From the IMG/VR virus record IMGVR_UViG_3300036861_000520, positions 1 through 62,533 of that record: a stretch of DNA of 62,533 bases. One strand, written 5' to 3'. Below the pieces are notes generated by a model that saw only the letters and a program-made list of their open reading frames with translations, did not search any database and had not been told where the DNA came from. This DNA comes from a virus. A program made the translations under genes and the position numbers. Positions 15,309 to 22,141 of this stretch are shown here, piece after piece. Within the stretch, counting starts at the first letter, position 1. Each line of letters opens with the position of its first letter.

Positions 15309-15928
15309 GTTATCTCGATCCTTGCGCTAGGCCGGGCCAGGATGACATTGAAACCGCCCCGTTCCCGAAGGAAGTCGTAGTGACTGACCCACTCTTCGGC
15401 GGGTGTGGACCGCGAAGAACAGGAGACCAAAACCTGCGGGCGCTGGATCACGTATGGACCCGTTCCATCGTCATATTCTTCCGGGAACTCCCGGCATCCC
15501 GCGAGCAGCACCCAGTGATCTGGCCCCGCCCGGATGCCGGCTTGCTTCTCGTGGCTCACGAGAGCGAGAGCGTAATAACCCGCCTCCATCGCCATCCGCA
15601 CGTAATCGAACCAGGGAGACGCCATATGCCACCCGGCCGTCAACCCATTCCAGAGCCACTTTCCCTCGGCGGGCCAAAGAGGCACCCGGTCGATATACCG
15701 GTCCAGCAGTCCCTCTCCCTGCGCCCACCTGAGAACCCGGACCGTGTTATCCCACCAGAGAGAGTACGGCTTCTCCCGCGGTATTGGCATCGCCACCTGG
15801 TAGATCCGTTCCAGCGGGATGTCCAGGAGCCCTGCCAGCACGCACGCGCCGCAGTCGCCGCCGTCGACCCAGGCCGGATCTGGCTGTGACAGGGATCGGC
15901 GGAGCAACACGAGTTCTCCCGTACTCAT
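15305..15928 (-). CDS. putative papain/C39-fold cysteine peptidase or amidase
   Basis: 207 residues from ATG 15928 (GGAGATTGG precedes it; overlaps the previous stop). The N-terminal GGDCGACVLAGLLDIP provides a Cys nucleophile at the start of a helix, and GPDHWVLLAG provides the His about 125 residues later, the layout of C39/papain-like enzymes. It also carries several Trp residues (WWDNTVRVLRW, GKWLWNGL). Could cut peptide cross-bridges or process a phage protein. Activity is inferred only from the Cys-His pattern. Confidence 0.6.
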   Translation of the reverse strand: MSTGELVLLRRSLSQPDPAWVDGGDCGACVLAGLLDIPLERIYQVAMPIPREKPYSLWWDNTVRVLRWAQGEGLLDRYIDRVPLWPAEGKWLWNGLTAGWHMASPWFDYVRMAMEAGYYALALVSHEKQAGIRAGPDHWVLLAGCREFPEEYDDGTGPYVIQRPQVLVSCSSRSTPAEEWVSHYDFLRERGGFNVILARPSARIEIT

Positions 15929-16077
15929 CCAATCTCCACATCCAGCGCCAGCGGCCCGCACGGCCACGGGAACCGCCGCGCTTCCAGTGCAACCACGGCG
16001 GGCACTTTACTTTTGATAGCGCTCCAGCCAGGGACCTTCACCCAGCCGAGCAGCGGGAGCCGCTTCCGCACGTTCAC
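15925..16077 (-). CDS. 50-residue basic protein
   Basis: GTG start at 16077 preceded by GGATCGAGG; TGA overlaps the next ATG. Sequence has a beta-like hydrophobic core (LPLLGWVKVPGWSAIKS, VPAVVALEARRFPW). Too short for family assignment. Start uncertain. Confidence 0.5.
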   Translation of the reverse strand: MNVRKRLPLLGWVKVPGWSAIKSKVPAVVALEARRFPWPCGPLALDVEIG

Positions 16078-16092
16078 GACCTCGATCCACAG

Positions 16093-16278
16093 TCAACCCG
16101 GCTCGACGTGCGCGGCAATCTCGGCCCGCACCGGCCCGGCCGGCGTGAGCAAGTCGAGCTCGATCTTGGCGTCCGCGCCGTGGATCGCTGCGACCGACTT
16201 CGCGGCCGGGAACTGCGCCTGGATCATCTCCAGGACCGCCGCCGCCTCCTCTTTCGTGGCGTCGAGGGTCACCTTCAC
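16093..16278 (-). CDS. 61-residue hypothetical protein
   Basis: GTG start at 16278 overlaps the preceding stop (GTGA). Ferredoxin-like alternation of helix and strands (EEAAAVLEMIQAQFPAAKSV, AKIELDLLTPAGPV). Soluble. Unknown. Confidence 0.6.
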   Translation of the reverse strand: MKVTLDATKEEAAAVLEMIQAQFPAAKSVAAIHGADAKIELDLLTPAGPVRAEIAAHVEPG

Positions 16279-16721
16279 AGCGTCACCTTGAGCAGCCGCT
16301 CCGCCCAGGCCCTCGTCTCCGCGTAGATCGCTTCGGCCACCAGGCGCGCCGCCTCTTCCGGCGTGGTGGTCGCTGTGAGATCGGGCTGGACCCGCGCATA
16401 GACCCCGTGCGCCAGCGCGTCCCGCACCCAGTCGGTGAGGCGACCGGGGAGCTGCTTGAAGAACCGATAGACCAGATCGGCCGACCACGCCTGCCCGTCC
16501 CCGTCCGGGCGGTCCGCGGTCTTGCTGTCGTATCCCCAGCCCTGCTTCTGGGCGGTCAGGCCAACCTTCGGGGCGCGCTTGAGCAGCGCCGTGCGGAACA
16601 GCGGCAGCACGAAGCGCGCGCCTTCGACCTCACCCAGCGCCAGAATCTTCGCCCATGGGATCTTGGCCGTGTCCGCGAGGATCTGGAGCAGAATGCCGAT
16701 CAGGCCACGAATTGGGTTCAT
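16275..16721 (-). CDS. hypothetical protein with amphipathic N-terminus
   Basis: 148 residues. N-terminal MNPIRGLIGILLQILADTAK is hydrophobic or amphipathic, possibly membrane-associated; the rest is mixed helix (RFFKQLPGRLTDWVRDALA, TPEEAARLVAEAIYAET). Starts right after the previous stop (TGAATG). Possibly a virion or lysis accessory; no family recognised. Confidence 0.65.
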   Translation of the reverse strand: MNPIRGLIGILLQILADTAKIPWAKILALGEVEGARFVLPLFRTALLKRAPKVGLTAQKQGWGYDSKTADRPDGDGQAWSADLVYRFFKQLPGRLTDWVRDALAHGVYARVQPDLTATTTPEEAARLVAEAIYAETRAWAERLLKVTL

Positions 16722-17171
16722 TCACTTCTCCTCCGCGTCGCGCTTCATCACGCGCCGCTCGAATTGGCGGAACCGCTCCACCGTGGCGAGCAGCTCCTCG
16801 GCCTGGGCGGCGAGGTCCCGCGCGTGCTGCCAGAGTTCCGGCTGGTCCGCCGCATTCTGGCGGTCGATCTCGGCCTGGATGGATGCCAGGTCGGTAGCCT
16901 GATCTCGCTTTCGGGTTCGGAGCCACACCGCGAAGGCCCGGATGTTCCCCACAACCAGCGTGCGCGCTTCGTCGCCGACGTAATCCGACCACTTGAGGGA
17001 CCGGATGTAGCCCTCGACCTCTTCGCTGGATGCCACTTCGCGGGCCGTCCCAGGCGTGAAAGCAAAGGACTTGCCAGCGCCGCGTTCCTGGTTGGCTGCT
17101 TCGACGATCTCCATCGCACGCTTCTCGCTTACGTGGGCGAACCCAGTCGATGAAAGCGGCTCGTAATTCAC
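16722..17171 (-). CDS. helical protein, unknown
   Basis: 149 residues from GTG 17171, chosen because GGAGAGG sits just upstream and the GTG overlaps the preceding stop. Contains SLKWSDYVGDEARTLVVGNI and a long C-terminal coiled coil (AAQAEELLATVERFRQFERR). Soluble. Unknown role. Confidence 0.65.
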   Translation of the reverse strand: MNYEPLSSTGFAHVSEKRAMEIVEAANQERGAGKSFAFTPGTAREVASSEEVEGYIRSLKWSDYVGDEARTLVVGNIRAFAVWLRTRKRDQATDLASIQAEIDRQNAADQPELWQHARDLAAQAEELLATVERFRQFERRVMKRDAEEK

Positions 17172-17311
17172 TGCCCTCTCCACGCCCGCACGAGCCGCGC
17201 CACGTTCCCCGGCAGCGTGCCCACGAGCCAGCCGAGGCCGACGAGCAGCGCCGCCAGAGCGCACGCCTCGGGCCAGCTCTCCCGCACCTGCTCCCAGTAG
17301 TGCGGGATCAT
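17168..17311 (-). CDS. 47-residue membrane protein
   Basis: Too short for routine gene calls but fits exactly between coupled neighbours: ATG 17311 overlaps the preceding TGA and its TGA overlaps GTG 17171. One membrane helix (ACALAALLVGLGWLVGTL) preceded by an acidic and followed by a basic end (NVARLVRAWRGQ), predicting N-out/C-in. Confidence 0.65.
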   Translation of the reverse strand: MIPHYWEQVRESWPEACALAALLVGLGWLVGTLPGNVARLVRAWRGQ

Positions 17312-17469
17312 CCCGCGGGCGGATTGCGGAAAGGCCACCCGGCACCCACGATCATCGCCGAGGCGAGGAACGTCAGGCCGAGATAGCCCAGATGCACCGT
17401 TCCACTCGGAACACCAAACGTGGCGAGCAGGAAGAGACCGGCAGCCACCAATAGCAAGATTGTGCCCAT
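17308..17469 (-). CDS. 53-residue membrane protein
   Basis: ATG 17469 follows the previous TGA immediately and its stop overlaps the next ATG. Two hydrophobic segments (TILLLVAAGLFLLATFGV and LGYLGLTFLASAMIVGAGW) with almost no charged residues, typical of a small holin-like or superinfection-type membrane protein. Confidence 0.65.
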   Translation of the reverse strand: MGTILLLVAAGLFLLATFGVPSGTVHLGYLGLTFLASAMIVGAGWPFRNPPAG

Positions 17470-17850
17470 TCAGTCCCTCTCATCCGCTTCCATCTGGAGC
17501 CGCTTGGACTGCTCTTCCGCAATGACCGCTGCCCGCTCCAGGCCGACCGTCATCCGCGCCGCCGTGCGCTCCAGAGCCGCCCGGTTCAGTGGCTCGGTCG
17601 ATAGCGTGACCTGTTGTGCAGCGTTGTGTGCGCTCAATGCTCGGAGCTCGATGGCGACCTGGGCGAATGCTGTCGCCAGGATCAATCCGCGCACGCCTTC
17701 CCGCCGCCGTTCGTTCTCGCACTCCTTAAGCCTTTCCTCGATATTGTCAACCCGCTTCGCTTCCGCACCCATCCGGTGCCCAGTCCATACCGCCCAGGCC
17801 GCCATACCCGCCGCCACGATTCCAGCGATGTTCGTCGGAACATCAGTCAC
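17470..17850 (-). CDS. membrane-anchored coiled-coil protein
   Basis: 126 residues. N-terminal membrane segment (IAGIVAAGMAAWAVWTGH) followed by long charged coiled coils (VDNIEERLKECENERRRE, AAVIAEEQSKRLQMEADE). Topology resembles i-spanins or XhlA-type hemolysin proteins that work with holin and endolysin. Either reading is plausible. Confidence 0.65.
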   Translation of the reverse strand: MTDVPTNIAGIVAAGMAAWAVWTGHRMGAEAKRVDNIEERLKECENERRREGVRGLILATAFAQVAIELRALSAHNAAQQVTLSTEPLNRAALERTAARMTVGLERAAVIAEEQSKRLQMEADERD

Positions 17851-18259
17851 GCGTCGGCCACCATCGAGCCGTCCGACCCACCACTACCCAGAGGCTTGCC
17901 ACCGCAAAATGGATGTCCACCCAAGGCGCGTAGCGAAGGGGCGTCACCATCAACTCCAGGACGGCGAGGTAGCACCAATAGAGTGCAGCCGCCACCGCAC
18001 CCAGTACGCGGAGTCGATCCGAACGGAGAAAGAGCCCGAGGCAGATCAGAGTAGAACACACCGCAGGCCAGAGGGTGGCGACAATCTCCAGCCCCGCCGG
18101 TGACACAGACCAGCGCGAAAAGCGCCAGGTCGCCAGGCTGCCGAGGATCAGGAAGAAGAAAAACTCCAGCGCCTGCGTGTCCCAGAGCAGCGCGGACAGC
18201 CACGCCCGCCGGAGACGCGTTGCAGCCTCTCGGATATCTCGCCACCCTCCGAATCGCAC
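17843..18259 (-). CDS. polytopic membrane protein
   Basis: 138 residues with about four hydrophobic segments (ALEFFFFLILGSLATW, LEIVATLWPAVCSTLICLG, LGAVAAALYWCYLAVLEL, FAVASLWVVVG). A competing frame of the same length at 17847-18263 lacks this regular membrane pattern and is rejected. Likely a lysis-cassette membrane protein; exact role unknown. Confidence 0.7.
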   Translation of the reverse strand: MRFGGWRDIREAATRLRRAWLSALLWDTQALEFFFFLILGSLATWRFSRWSVSPAGLEIVATLWPAVCSTLICLGLFLRSDRLRVLGAVAAALYWCYLAVLELMVTPLRYAPWVDIHFAVASLWVVVGRTARWWPTRD

Positions 18260-18601
18260 TCACTTCTTCGCCTTCCGGTGCTGCCAGCAGTATAGCGCAC
18301 CGCCGGCCACGAGACGACGGCAGCGAGCGCCGTCCTGCGTCAGTCCGCGGCAGTGGACCGCCGGCATCGGCTCCACGGTGGTCCGTGTCGTGGTGGAGAC
18401 CAGCAGCGCCGGGCCGGACCAGCTTGCCGCGGCCGTCGATGAAACCGGCGCATCAGCCCGGGCGGGAAGCACAGTGCGGATAGCCCACCAGGCGGCGACT
18501 GCGAGCAGGGCAAGACCGAGCAGGATGGCAGCCACGCCCGACGTCAGCCGTCGGAGTGGGTGTCGGACTGATGGGAGTGTGGCCGGTGACGGGTGTTGCA
18601 T
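18260..18601 (-). CDS. membrane protein with C-terminal zinc knuckle
   Basis: 113 residues from ATG 18601, which has AGGAGG at ideal spacing; ATG 18619 is less good. One membrane helix (VAAILLGLALLAVAAWWAI), a Ser/Thr-rich linker and a C-terminal CRGLTQDGARCRR...YCWQHRK zinc-binding pattern that resembles the knuckle at the N-terminus of the small terminase. Such knuckles occur in many high-GC phage proteins. Unknown role. Confidence 0.65.
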   Translation of the reverse strand: MQHPSPATLPSVRHPLRRLTSGVAAILLGLALLAVAAWWAIRTVLPARADAPVSSTAAASWSGPALLVSTTTRTTVEPMPAVHCRGLTQDGARCRRLVAGGALYCWQHRKAKK

Positions 18602-18816
18602 TCCTGGTCCTCCTGGCATTCTTCTACCCACTCCACCGCCCGGCGAACCCGGTCGAAGTCTCGGATCAAGCCGACCAGCCACTTCACCCCGGTAACCACC
18701 GCGCCAATCGCCCCGAGCGTCAGGGCGAGGATTGCGGACCACGTTTCAAGCGACCCTGCGTGTAGGATGTCCACAGCGGATGCCCTCCACATATAGAGAG
18801 ACATCCCGATGCCCAT
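18544..18816 (-). CDS. membrane protein, first gene of lysis block
   Basis: 90 residues (alternative start ATG 18804). A membrane segment (WSAILALTLGAIGAVVTGVK) precedes an amphipathic charged helix (IRDFDRVRRAVEWVEECQED) and a His-rich tail (RHRPHSHQSDTHSDG). The tail overlaps the next gene's start by 58 bases. The start codon lies in a small inverted repeat CCCATAAAAATGGG, which may limit translation. Confidence 0.65.
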   Translation of the reverse strand: MGIGMSLYMWRASAVDILHAGSLETWSAILALTLGAIGAVVTGVKWLVGLIRDFDRVRRAVEWVEECQEDQECNTRHRPHSHQSDTHSDG

Positions 18817-19123
18817 TTTTATGGGTCGCTCTCAACTTTTTTTTCATCCGGGGACCCCCGGCGAGCTGCTGAACCCGCCGGGGGCGGACCACCCGGAGAA
18901 CACGACGCCCTGTGAGCGCCCCCGCGACCACCCCTGACCGCAGGACTGAACCGCCCCTGCTACGGGCGGAAGAAGAAGGACCCCCAGCGGTTCTCCCGAT
19001 GCCGGAGGCCAGCAAAGAACTCAAGTGTACGAAGCAGGGGCGAAGAGCGCCCCACGCCGGTAGTCTATCCCAAGCGCCCGCAGGATGCCACACCAATTCT
19101 ACCAGCCGTGGTAGTATAGCCAC
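18817..19123. other. divergent intergenic region, 307 bases
   Basis: No convincing gene. It separates the minus-strand lysis block from the plus-strand replication block. It holds an 8-base T-run beside a GC-rich near-palindrome (CCGGGGACCCCCGG, 18848-18861), and at its right end the dyad and -10 box for the 19124 gene. I see no consensus promoter for the lysis block; that block may depend on a phage-modified polymerase. Confidence 0.7.
19099..19117 (+). promoter_or_regulatory. operator O4 and -10 box of the first replication-block gene
   Basis: Dyad CTACCAGCCGTGGTAG (19099-19114) overlaps a -10 TAGTAT (19112-19117); the ATG at 19124 begins seven bases later, so the transcript is probably leaderless. 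No good -35 is seen, which suggests weak or activator-dependent firing. Confidence 0.7.
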
Positions 19124-19339
19124 ATGGATGATATGCTCCGCGTTTCCGAGGTCGCTACGCGCTCCGGCCTTTCCGCGCGTGCCGTGCGGCGCGTCTGCCT
19201 GCGCCAGCCGGAGCGCCTGCCGGGCTGCGTCCTGACCGAGACACCCTGCGGGCCGGTCTGGCTCGTGCCGGCAAGCTCACTCGCCACGTTCACCCGAGGC
19301 CGACCAGGGCGCCGCCGCCGCGAACGTGACACCTCTTGA
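19124..19339 (+). CDS. small HTH DNA-binding protein
   Basis: 71 residues. HTH segment RVSEVATRSGLSARAVRRVC followed by a wing-like LPGCVLTETPCGPVWLVPAS and a very basic tail (RGRPGRRRRERDTS). Same architecture and spacing as the proteins at 9687-9950 and 21803-22027. No Shine-Dalgarno; leaderless mRNA predicted. Its gene is bracketed by two copies of a CTRCCA-N4-TGGTAG dyad, so autoregulation is likely. Its stop overlaps the -35 of the next promoter. Confidence 0.8.
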   Translation: MDDMLRVSEVATRSGLSARAVRRVCLRQPERLPGCVLTETPCGPVWLVPASSLATFTRGRPGRRRRERDTS

Positions 19340-19365
19340 CATAATGCTGCCATGGCTGGTAGTAT
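19336..19365 (+). promoter_or_regulatory. promoter of PadR-like gene with operator O5
   Basis: -35 TTGACA (19336-19341), 18-base spacer, -10 TAGTAT (19360-19365). Dyad CTGCCATGGCTGGTAG (19347-19362) fills the spacer and touches the -10. It matches the dyad at 19099-19114 in 13 of 16 positions or better within the arms, indicating a shared regulator. Confidence 0.85.
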
Positions 19366-19395
19366 TAGGGAGTAGTGATCCGAAGGAGGCTGCGC

Positions 19396-19734
19396 GTGAA
19401 CCCGATCCAGTGGATAGCCGATCTCATCCAGGCGCCGAAGCGAAGGCAGATCGCCTTCGACCACGTTGTGTTGGGAGTGATCGATGACTTCTACGGCCAC
19501 GGCTACGGCGTGCCAATCTTGAAGGAATTGACGCACCGGACAGGGCGGTTCATCTCCATCGGCGAGCTGTATACCGCCTTCGACCGTCTGGAGCAGGCGG
19601 GGCTCGTGACATCCAGAGAAGGCGACCCGACCGCGGAGCGCGGCTGGCGCCCGAGGCGCTACTACACCATCACAAAAGCAGGCGTGGACTGGTGGAATAC
19701 CCACCGCGCCGAGGAGAACACACCCGATGACTGA
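19396..19734 (+). CDS. PadR-family transcriptional regulator
   Basis: 112 residues from GTG 19396, chosen for AAGGAGG seven bases upstream. PadR winged-helix signature: VVLGVIDDFYGHGYGVPILK, the recognition part ISIGELYTAFDRLEQAGLVT, and the wing GWRPRRYYTITKAGVDWW. The C-terminal dimer arm of classical PadR is short or missing (PadR-s2 size). Encoded behind the O5 operator and at the head of a string of coupled genes, so probably a switch regulator of the replication block. Confidence 0.85.
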   Translation: MNPIQWIADLIQAPKRRQIAFDHVVLGVIDDFYGHGYGVPILKELTHRTGRFISIGELYTAFDRLEQAGLVTSREGDPTAERGWRPRRYYTITKAGVDWWNTHRAEENTPDD

Positions 19735-20167
19735 TACACCCCCCATTGCTTCGGCTGCACAGGAGCGAGCACTGGAAGTCGTGCGAGAGATGGATCCGCG
19801 CTGTTGGCCTGCCGTATGGGCGTTGGGCCACCGGGTTGACGAGGCAATGGGCTTCGGATACGTCTACGAGCAAGCCGTTGAGACACTCTACGCTGACCGG
19901 TTTCGCGCAGAACTGAACCGCCGTGGCGAGTTAGGCTGCTCGCTCGGGATTGAGTGCAGCGACCTGCCCCACGGCCTGCTGGAGATCCTCGCGGACGTGG
20001 ACTGCCTCAACCGCATCCAGTGCACTCGCTTCGAGGCGTCTTTCTGGAAGATCAATGGCAGCGTGGCCCTTTACGACTGCCACGAGCCGAACCAGCGGCC
20101 CGACCGGCGCACGCCGGAGCAGTGCGCGGCCGTGGACAAGTGGCTGGGACTGGAGGTGGCGGGATGA
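19727..20167 (+). CDS. hypothetical protein
   Basis: 146 residues, overlapping the PadR gene by 8 bases and the next by 4 (ATGA). Mixed alpha/beta with several Cys and Trp (EMDPRCWPAVWALGHRVDEA, CSLGIECSDLPHGL). Composition of a cytosolic protein. No family recognised. Confidence 0.65.
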   Translation: MTDTPPIASAAQERALEVVREMDPRCWPAVWALGHRVDEAMGFGYVYEQAVETLYADRFRAELNRRGELGCSLGIECSDLPHGLLEILADVDCLNRIQCTRFEASFWKINGSVALYDCHEPNQRPDRRTPEQCAAVDKWLGLEVAG

Positions 20168-20685
20168 CGGCGACCTACCCCGGCCTGACGGTGGCGGATC
20201 TGGCAGAGTACTGGGTGCCGGTTGACGAAAGCCTGGCAGCGTGTGACGTGCTCTGCCAGGCGTTTCAAGTCCCGTGGATTGGGTTCCTGACGGATGATGT
20301 CTGCATCCAGGCTCTCGCGACCATCTCCCGACACCAGGAACTGACTGACGAACAAGAAACGATCACCTACGCATTTCGGGTTATGGCCGGATTGGCGGCC
20401 GGAAGAGAACGCGGCCATATCCGGGCGGCGGTGGACGACCTCGCCGAATGGCGCGCGCAACTCCAGTGCATCGCCTGGGATGCGGTGCGCTCGCGAGTGC
20501 GGGAATATCTCGCGGACGTGTGGGATGACGCCGCGAACGCGCTCGGCGTCGAGATCGATGACCTGCCGCCCACGATGGATTGGACCGGCTTCGATCCGAT
20601 CCAGGGCGACGGCTGGCGCGCCACGCTGACCGGGAAGGACCCGGCAAGCGCCACGCTGCTCTTCTCGGTGGAGGTGGTGGAATGA
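20164..20685 (+). CDS. hypothetical protein
   Basis: 173 residues from ATG 20164 (ATGA coupling). Helical and acidic (DEQETITYAFRVMAGLAAG, VREYLADVWDDAANALGVE). C-terminal beta hairpin (GWRATLTGKDPAS). No motif recognised. Coupled to the MraZ-like gene. Confidence 0.65.
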   Translation: MTATYPGLTVADLAEYWVPVDESLAACDVLCQAFQVPWIGFLTDDVCIQALATISRHQELTDEQETITYAFRVMAGLAAGRERGHIRAAVDDLAEWRAQLQCIAWDAVRSRVREYLADVWDDAANALGVEIDDLPPTMDWTGFDPIQGDGWRATLTGKDPASATLLFSVEVVE

Positions 20686-21074
20686 ACGCGTGCCCCACCT
20701 GCCGCCGGCCGCTGGCGGACAGCCGCACCCTGCCTGCCTACGGACAGTGGGAATACGTGCTGGACGGAAAGGGTCGTGTCGTGCTTCCGCGGCCGGTGCG
20801 CGACTGGCTCGGTGAGCAGGTCTTCTTCGCGCCGCGTGGCCGTGGGCTCGCGCTCCTGCCGGTGGAGATGCTCCCACTGCTCCGGCTCTTCCCGCGTGCT
20901 GGACTGGCGCTGGATGAGGGACAGGCCGTGCTGGTGAACCGGGGGCGGGAGCGGCGCGTGCTCGTCCCACTGGACCTGCGGCACCGCGTTGGACTGGCGC
21001 CTGGGGCGCACGTCGTTCTGCGCATCGTTGATGGAATGGTGGTCCTGATGACACGAGAGGAGGCAATTCGATGA
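20682..21074 (+). CDS. MraZ-like protein with two AbrB-type domains
   Basis: 130 residues. After a short CxxC start (NACPTCRRPL) come two swapped-hairpin barrel units: first WEYVLDGKGRVVLPRPVRDW with the DxKGR-x3-P signature of MraZ, second RERRVLVPLDLRHRVGLAPG. Bacterial MraZ binds direct repeats upstream of the division/cell-wall cluster and controls it. A phage version could redirect host division genes or regulate phage promoters. Domain call is firm, target unknown. Confidence 0.8.
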   Translation: MNACPTCRRPLADSRTLPAYGQWEYVLDGKGRVVLPRPVRDWLGEQVFFAPRGRGLALLPVEMLPLLRLFPRAGLALDEGQAVLVNRGRERRVLVPLDLRHRVGLAPGAHVVLRIVDGMVVLMTREEAIR

Positions 21075-21334
21075 CCCGAGGCCCCTACGACCTGACGGAG
21101 CTTGCCGAGATGAGCAACCGGCAGGGCGAGCTCGCCGCCCGCGTGCGATCCCAGGAAGAACTCGACGCGTGGTCCGCCGTGCTGGATGCCCGCGACCGCC
21201 AGCAGGACCGGCGGGAAGCGCGGCTGGACGCGATGCGGCTGGCCCTGTGGCTCATCGCCGGATGCGTGGGAGCGCTGGCCTGCTGGCTCATGGGAGCCGG
21301 GAACGGCCTGATGAACCGAAGGCTCTGGCCGTGA
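21071..21334 (+). CDS. coiled-coil protein with C-terminal membrane anchor
   Basis: 87 residues. Charged helix (SQEELDAWSAVLDARDRQQD) followed by a membrane helix (LWLIAGCVGALACWLMG). ATGA overlap upstream, GTGA overlap downstream. Tail-anchored topology; unknown function. Confidence 0.65.
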   Translation: MTRGPYDLTELAEMSNRQGELAARVRSQEELDAWSAVLDARDRQQDRREARLDAMRLALWLIAGCVGALACWLMGAGNGLMNRRLWP

Positions 21335-21567
21335 CCGACGAACTGACGGCCACCCTGGACCCACGCAAGCCGGGCGGCAAGATCCACCTGCGCCGCGGCC
21401 TGTCGTCCTCGAGCCTCTGCGGGGCCGAGATCTGGGACGACGCCGTAGTCAAGCCCGCCGAGGCCGTTACCTGCGCGCGCTGCATCAGCCTGCGGGACAC
21501 CGGCACGCTGCAGGGCAAGCAGCCCGCCCCACAGCACCGATTCGCCCGTGAGTGGAGGAAGCGATGA
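21331..21567 (+). CDS. small Cys-containing protein
   Basis: 78 residues, GTG start overlapping the previous TGA. Contains SLCGAEIW and VTCARCISL with a histidine (GGKIHLRRGLSSSS), consistent with one zinc site; this compact pattern is common in small actinophage proteins. Basic C-terminus. Confidence 0.6.
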   Translation: MTDELTATLDPRKPGGKIHLRRGLSSSSLCGAEIWDDAVVKPAEAVTCARCISLRDTGTLQGKQPAPQHRFAREWRKR

Positions 21568-21806
21568 TCATTGATGAGACTGGGACCGCGATCGACGAGC
21601 GCACTGGCCTGGGTGCGCGGCAGTGGGAGGACAGCACCCACCCGGAGAATGGACTGCTGCTTTCCCGCACCCAGGAAGGCTACTACTGCGGCAGCGTGAG
21701 GGAACCTAATTGCGTCGTCGTTTTCATCTCACGAACCGACCCGGACCCGCGCACCGCCGTCGTTTGTGAGGCGCTGGAACGCCTCTGGGATGCGCTGGCA
21801 GAATGA
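21564..21806 (+). CDS. hypothetical protein
   Basis: 80 residues from ATG 21564 (GGAGGAAG upstream, ATGA overlap). Small beta-rich core (NGLLLSRTQEGYYCGSVRE, CVVVFISRTDPDP) and a C-terminal helix. Unknown. Confidence 0.6.
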   Translation: MIIDETGTAIDERTGLGARQWEDSTHPENGLLLSRTQEGYYCGSVREPNCVVVFISRTDPDPRTAVVCEALERLWDALAE

Positions 21807-22027
21807 GCGACTTCCTCACCACGACCCAGGCCGCCGAGCTGCTCGGGCTCTCGCGGCAACGTGTCGGGGTGCTGGTGAAGGGCGGCCGGTTCCCTGGCGC
21901 AGAGCAGTCCTCCCGTGGTAAGTGGTCGATCCCCGCCGCGAGCGTGGCCGGTTTCGTGCACCTGCCCAGGTCCGGGAACCGGACGCGCGGCAAGAAGCGG
22001 CGCGGCAGCCCACCCAAACGCAGGTGA
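21803..22027 (+). CDS. small HTH DNA-binding protein (excisionase-like)
   Basis: 74 residues. Clear excisionase/MerR-type HTH: FLTTTQAAELLGLSRQRVGV, then KGGRFPGAEQSSRGKWSIPA as wing, then LPRSGNRTRGKKRRGSPPKR. Shares FPG.E, G.W.IPA and LP..GNRT with the protein at 9687-9950. Stands directly before an AT-richer intergenic stretch that begins a new gene group, so it may regulate the 22142 group. Confidence 0.8.
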   Translation: MSDFLTTTQAAELLGLSRQRVGVLVKGGRFPGAEQSSRGKWSIPAASVAGFVHLPRSGNRTRGKKRRGSPPKRR

Positions 22028-22040
22028 ACACTCAACAATT

Positions 22041-22141
22041 ACGCAATACTCTGGCGCCCTGTTTACTGCCTATATCAGTATTGACGTGATAACATGACAC
22101 GTAGGAACTTGATCCTACCCCCACCCGAGGAGCCCGCCCCG
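22041..22141 (+). promoter_or_regulatory. AT-rich regulatory region with inverted repeat and leader
   Basis: Contains CAATACT (22044-22050) and its inverse AGTATTG (22077-22083), a possible -35 TTTACT (22062-22067) and a GTGATAAC element that resembles the GTGATAAT at the 30127 promoter. The leader ends with ACCCGAGGAGCCC before the ATG at 22142. Promoter very likely; exact boxes uncertain. Confidence 0.5.

Noticed and set aside
17847-18263. 138-codon minus-strand frame
   Set aside because: The overlapping frame 17843-18259 has regular membrane helices; this one has shadow composition.
18746-18847. 33-codon minus-strand gene starting with poly-Lys
   Set aside because: Lies almost wholly inside the 18544-18816 membrane protein gene in another frame and lacks a Shine-Dalgarno.
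18912-19235. 107-codon plus-strand frame over the divergent region
   Set aside because: Runs through operator O4 and into the HTH gene in another frame; composition is not protein-like.
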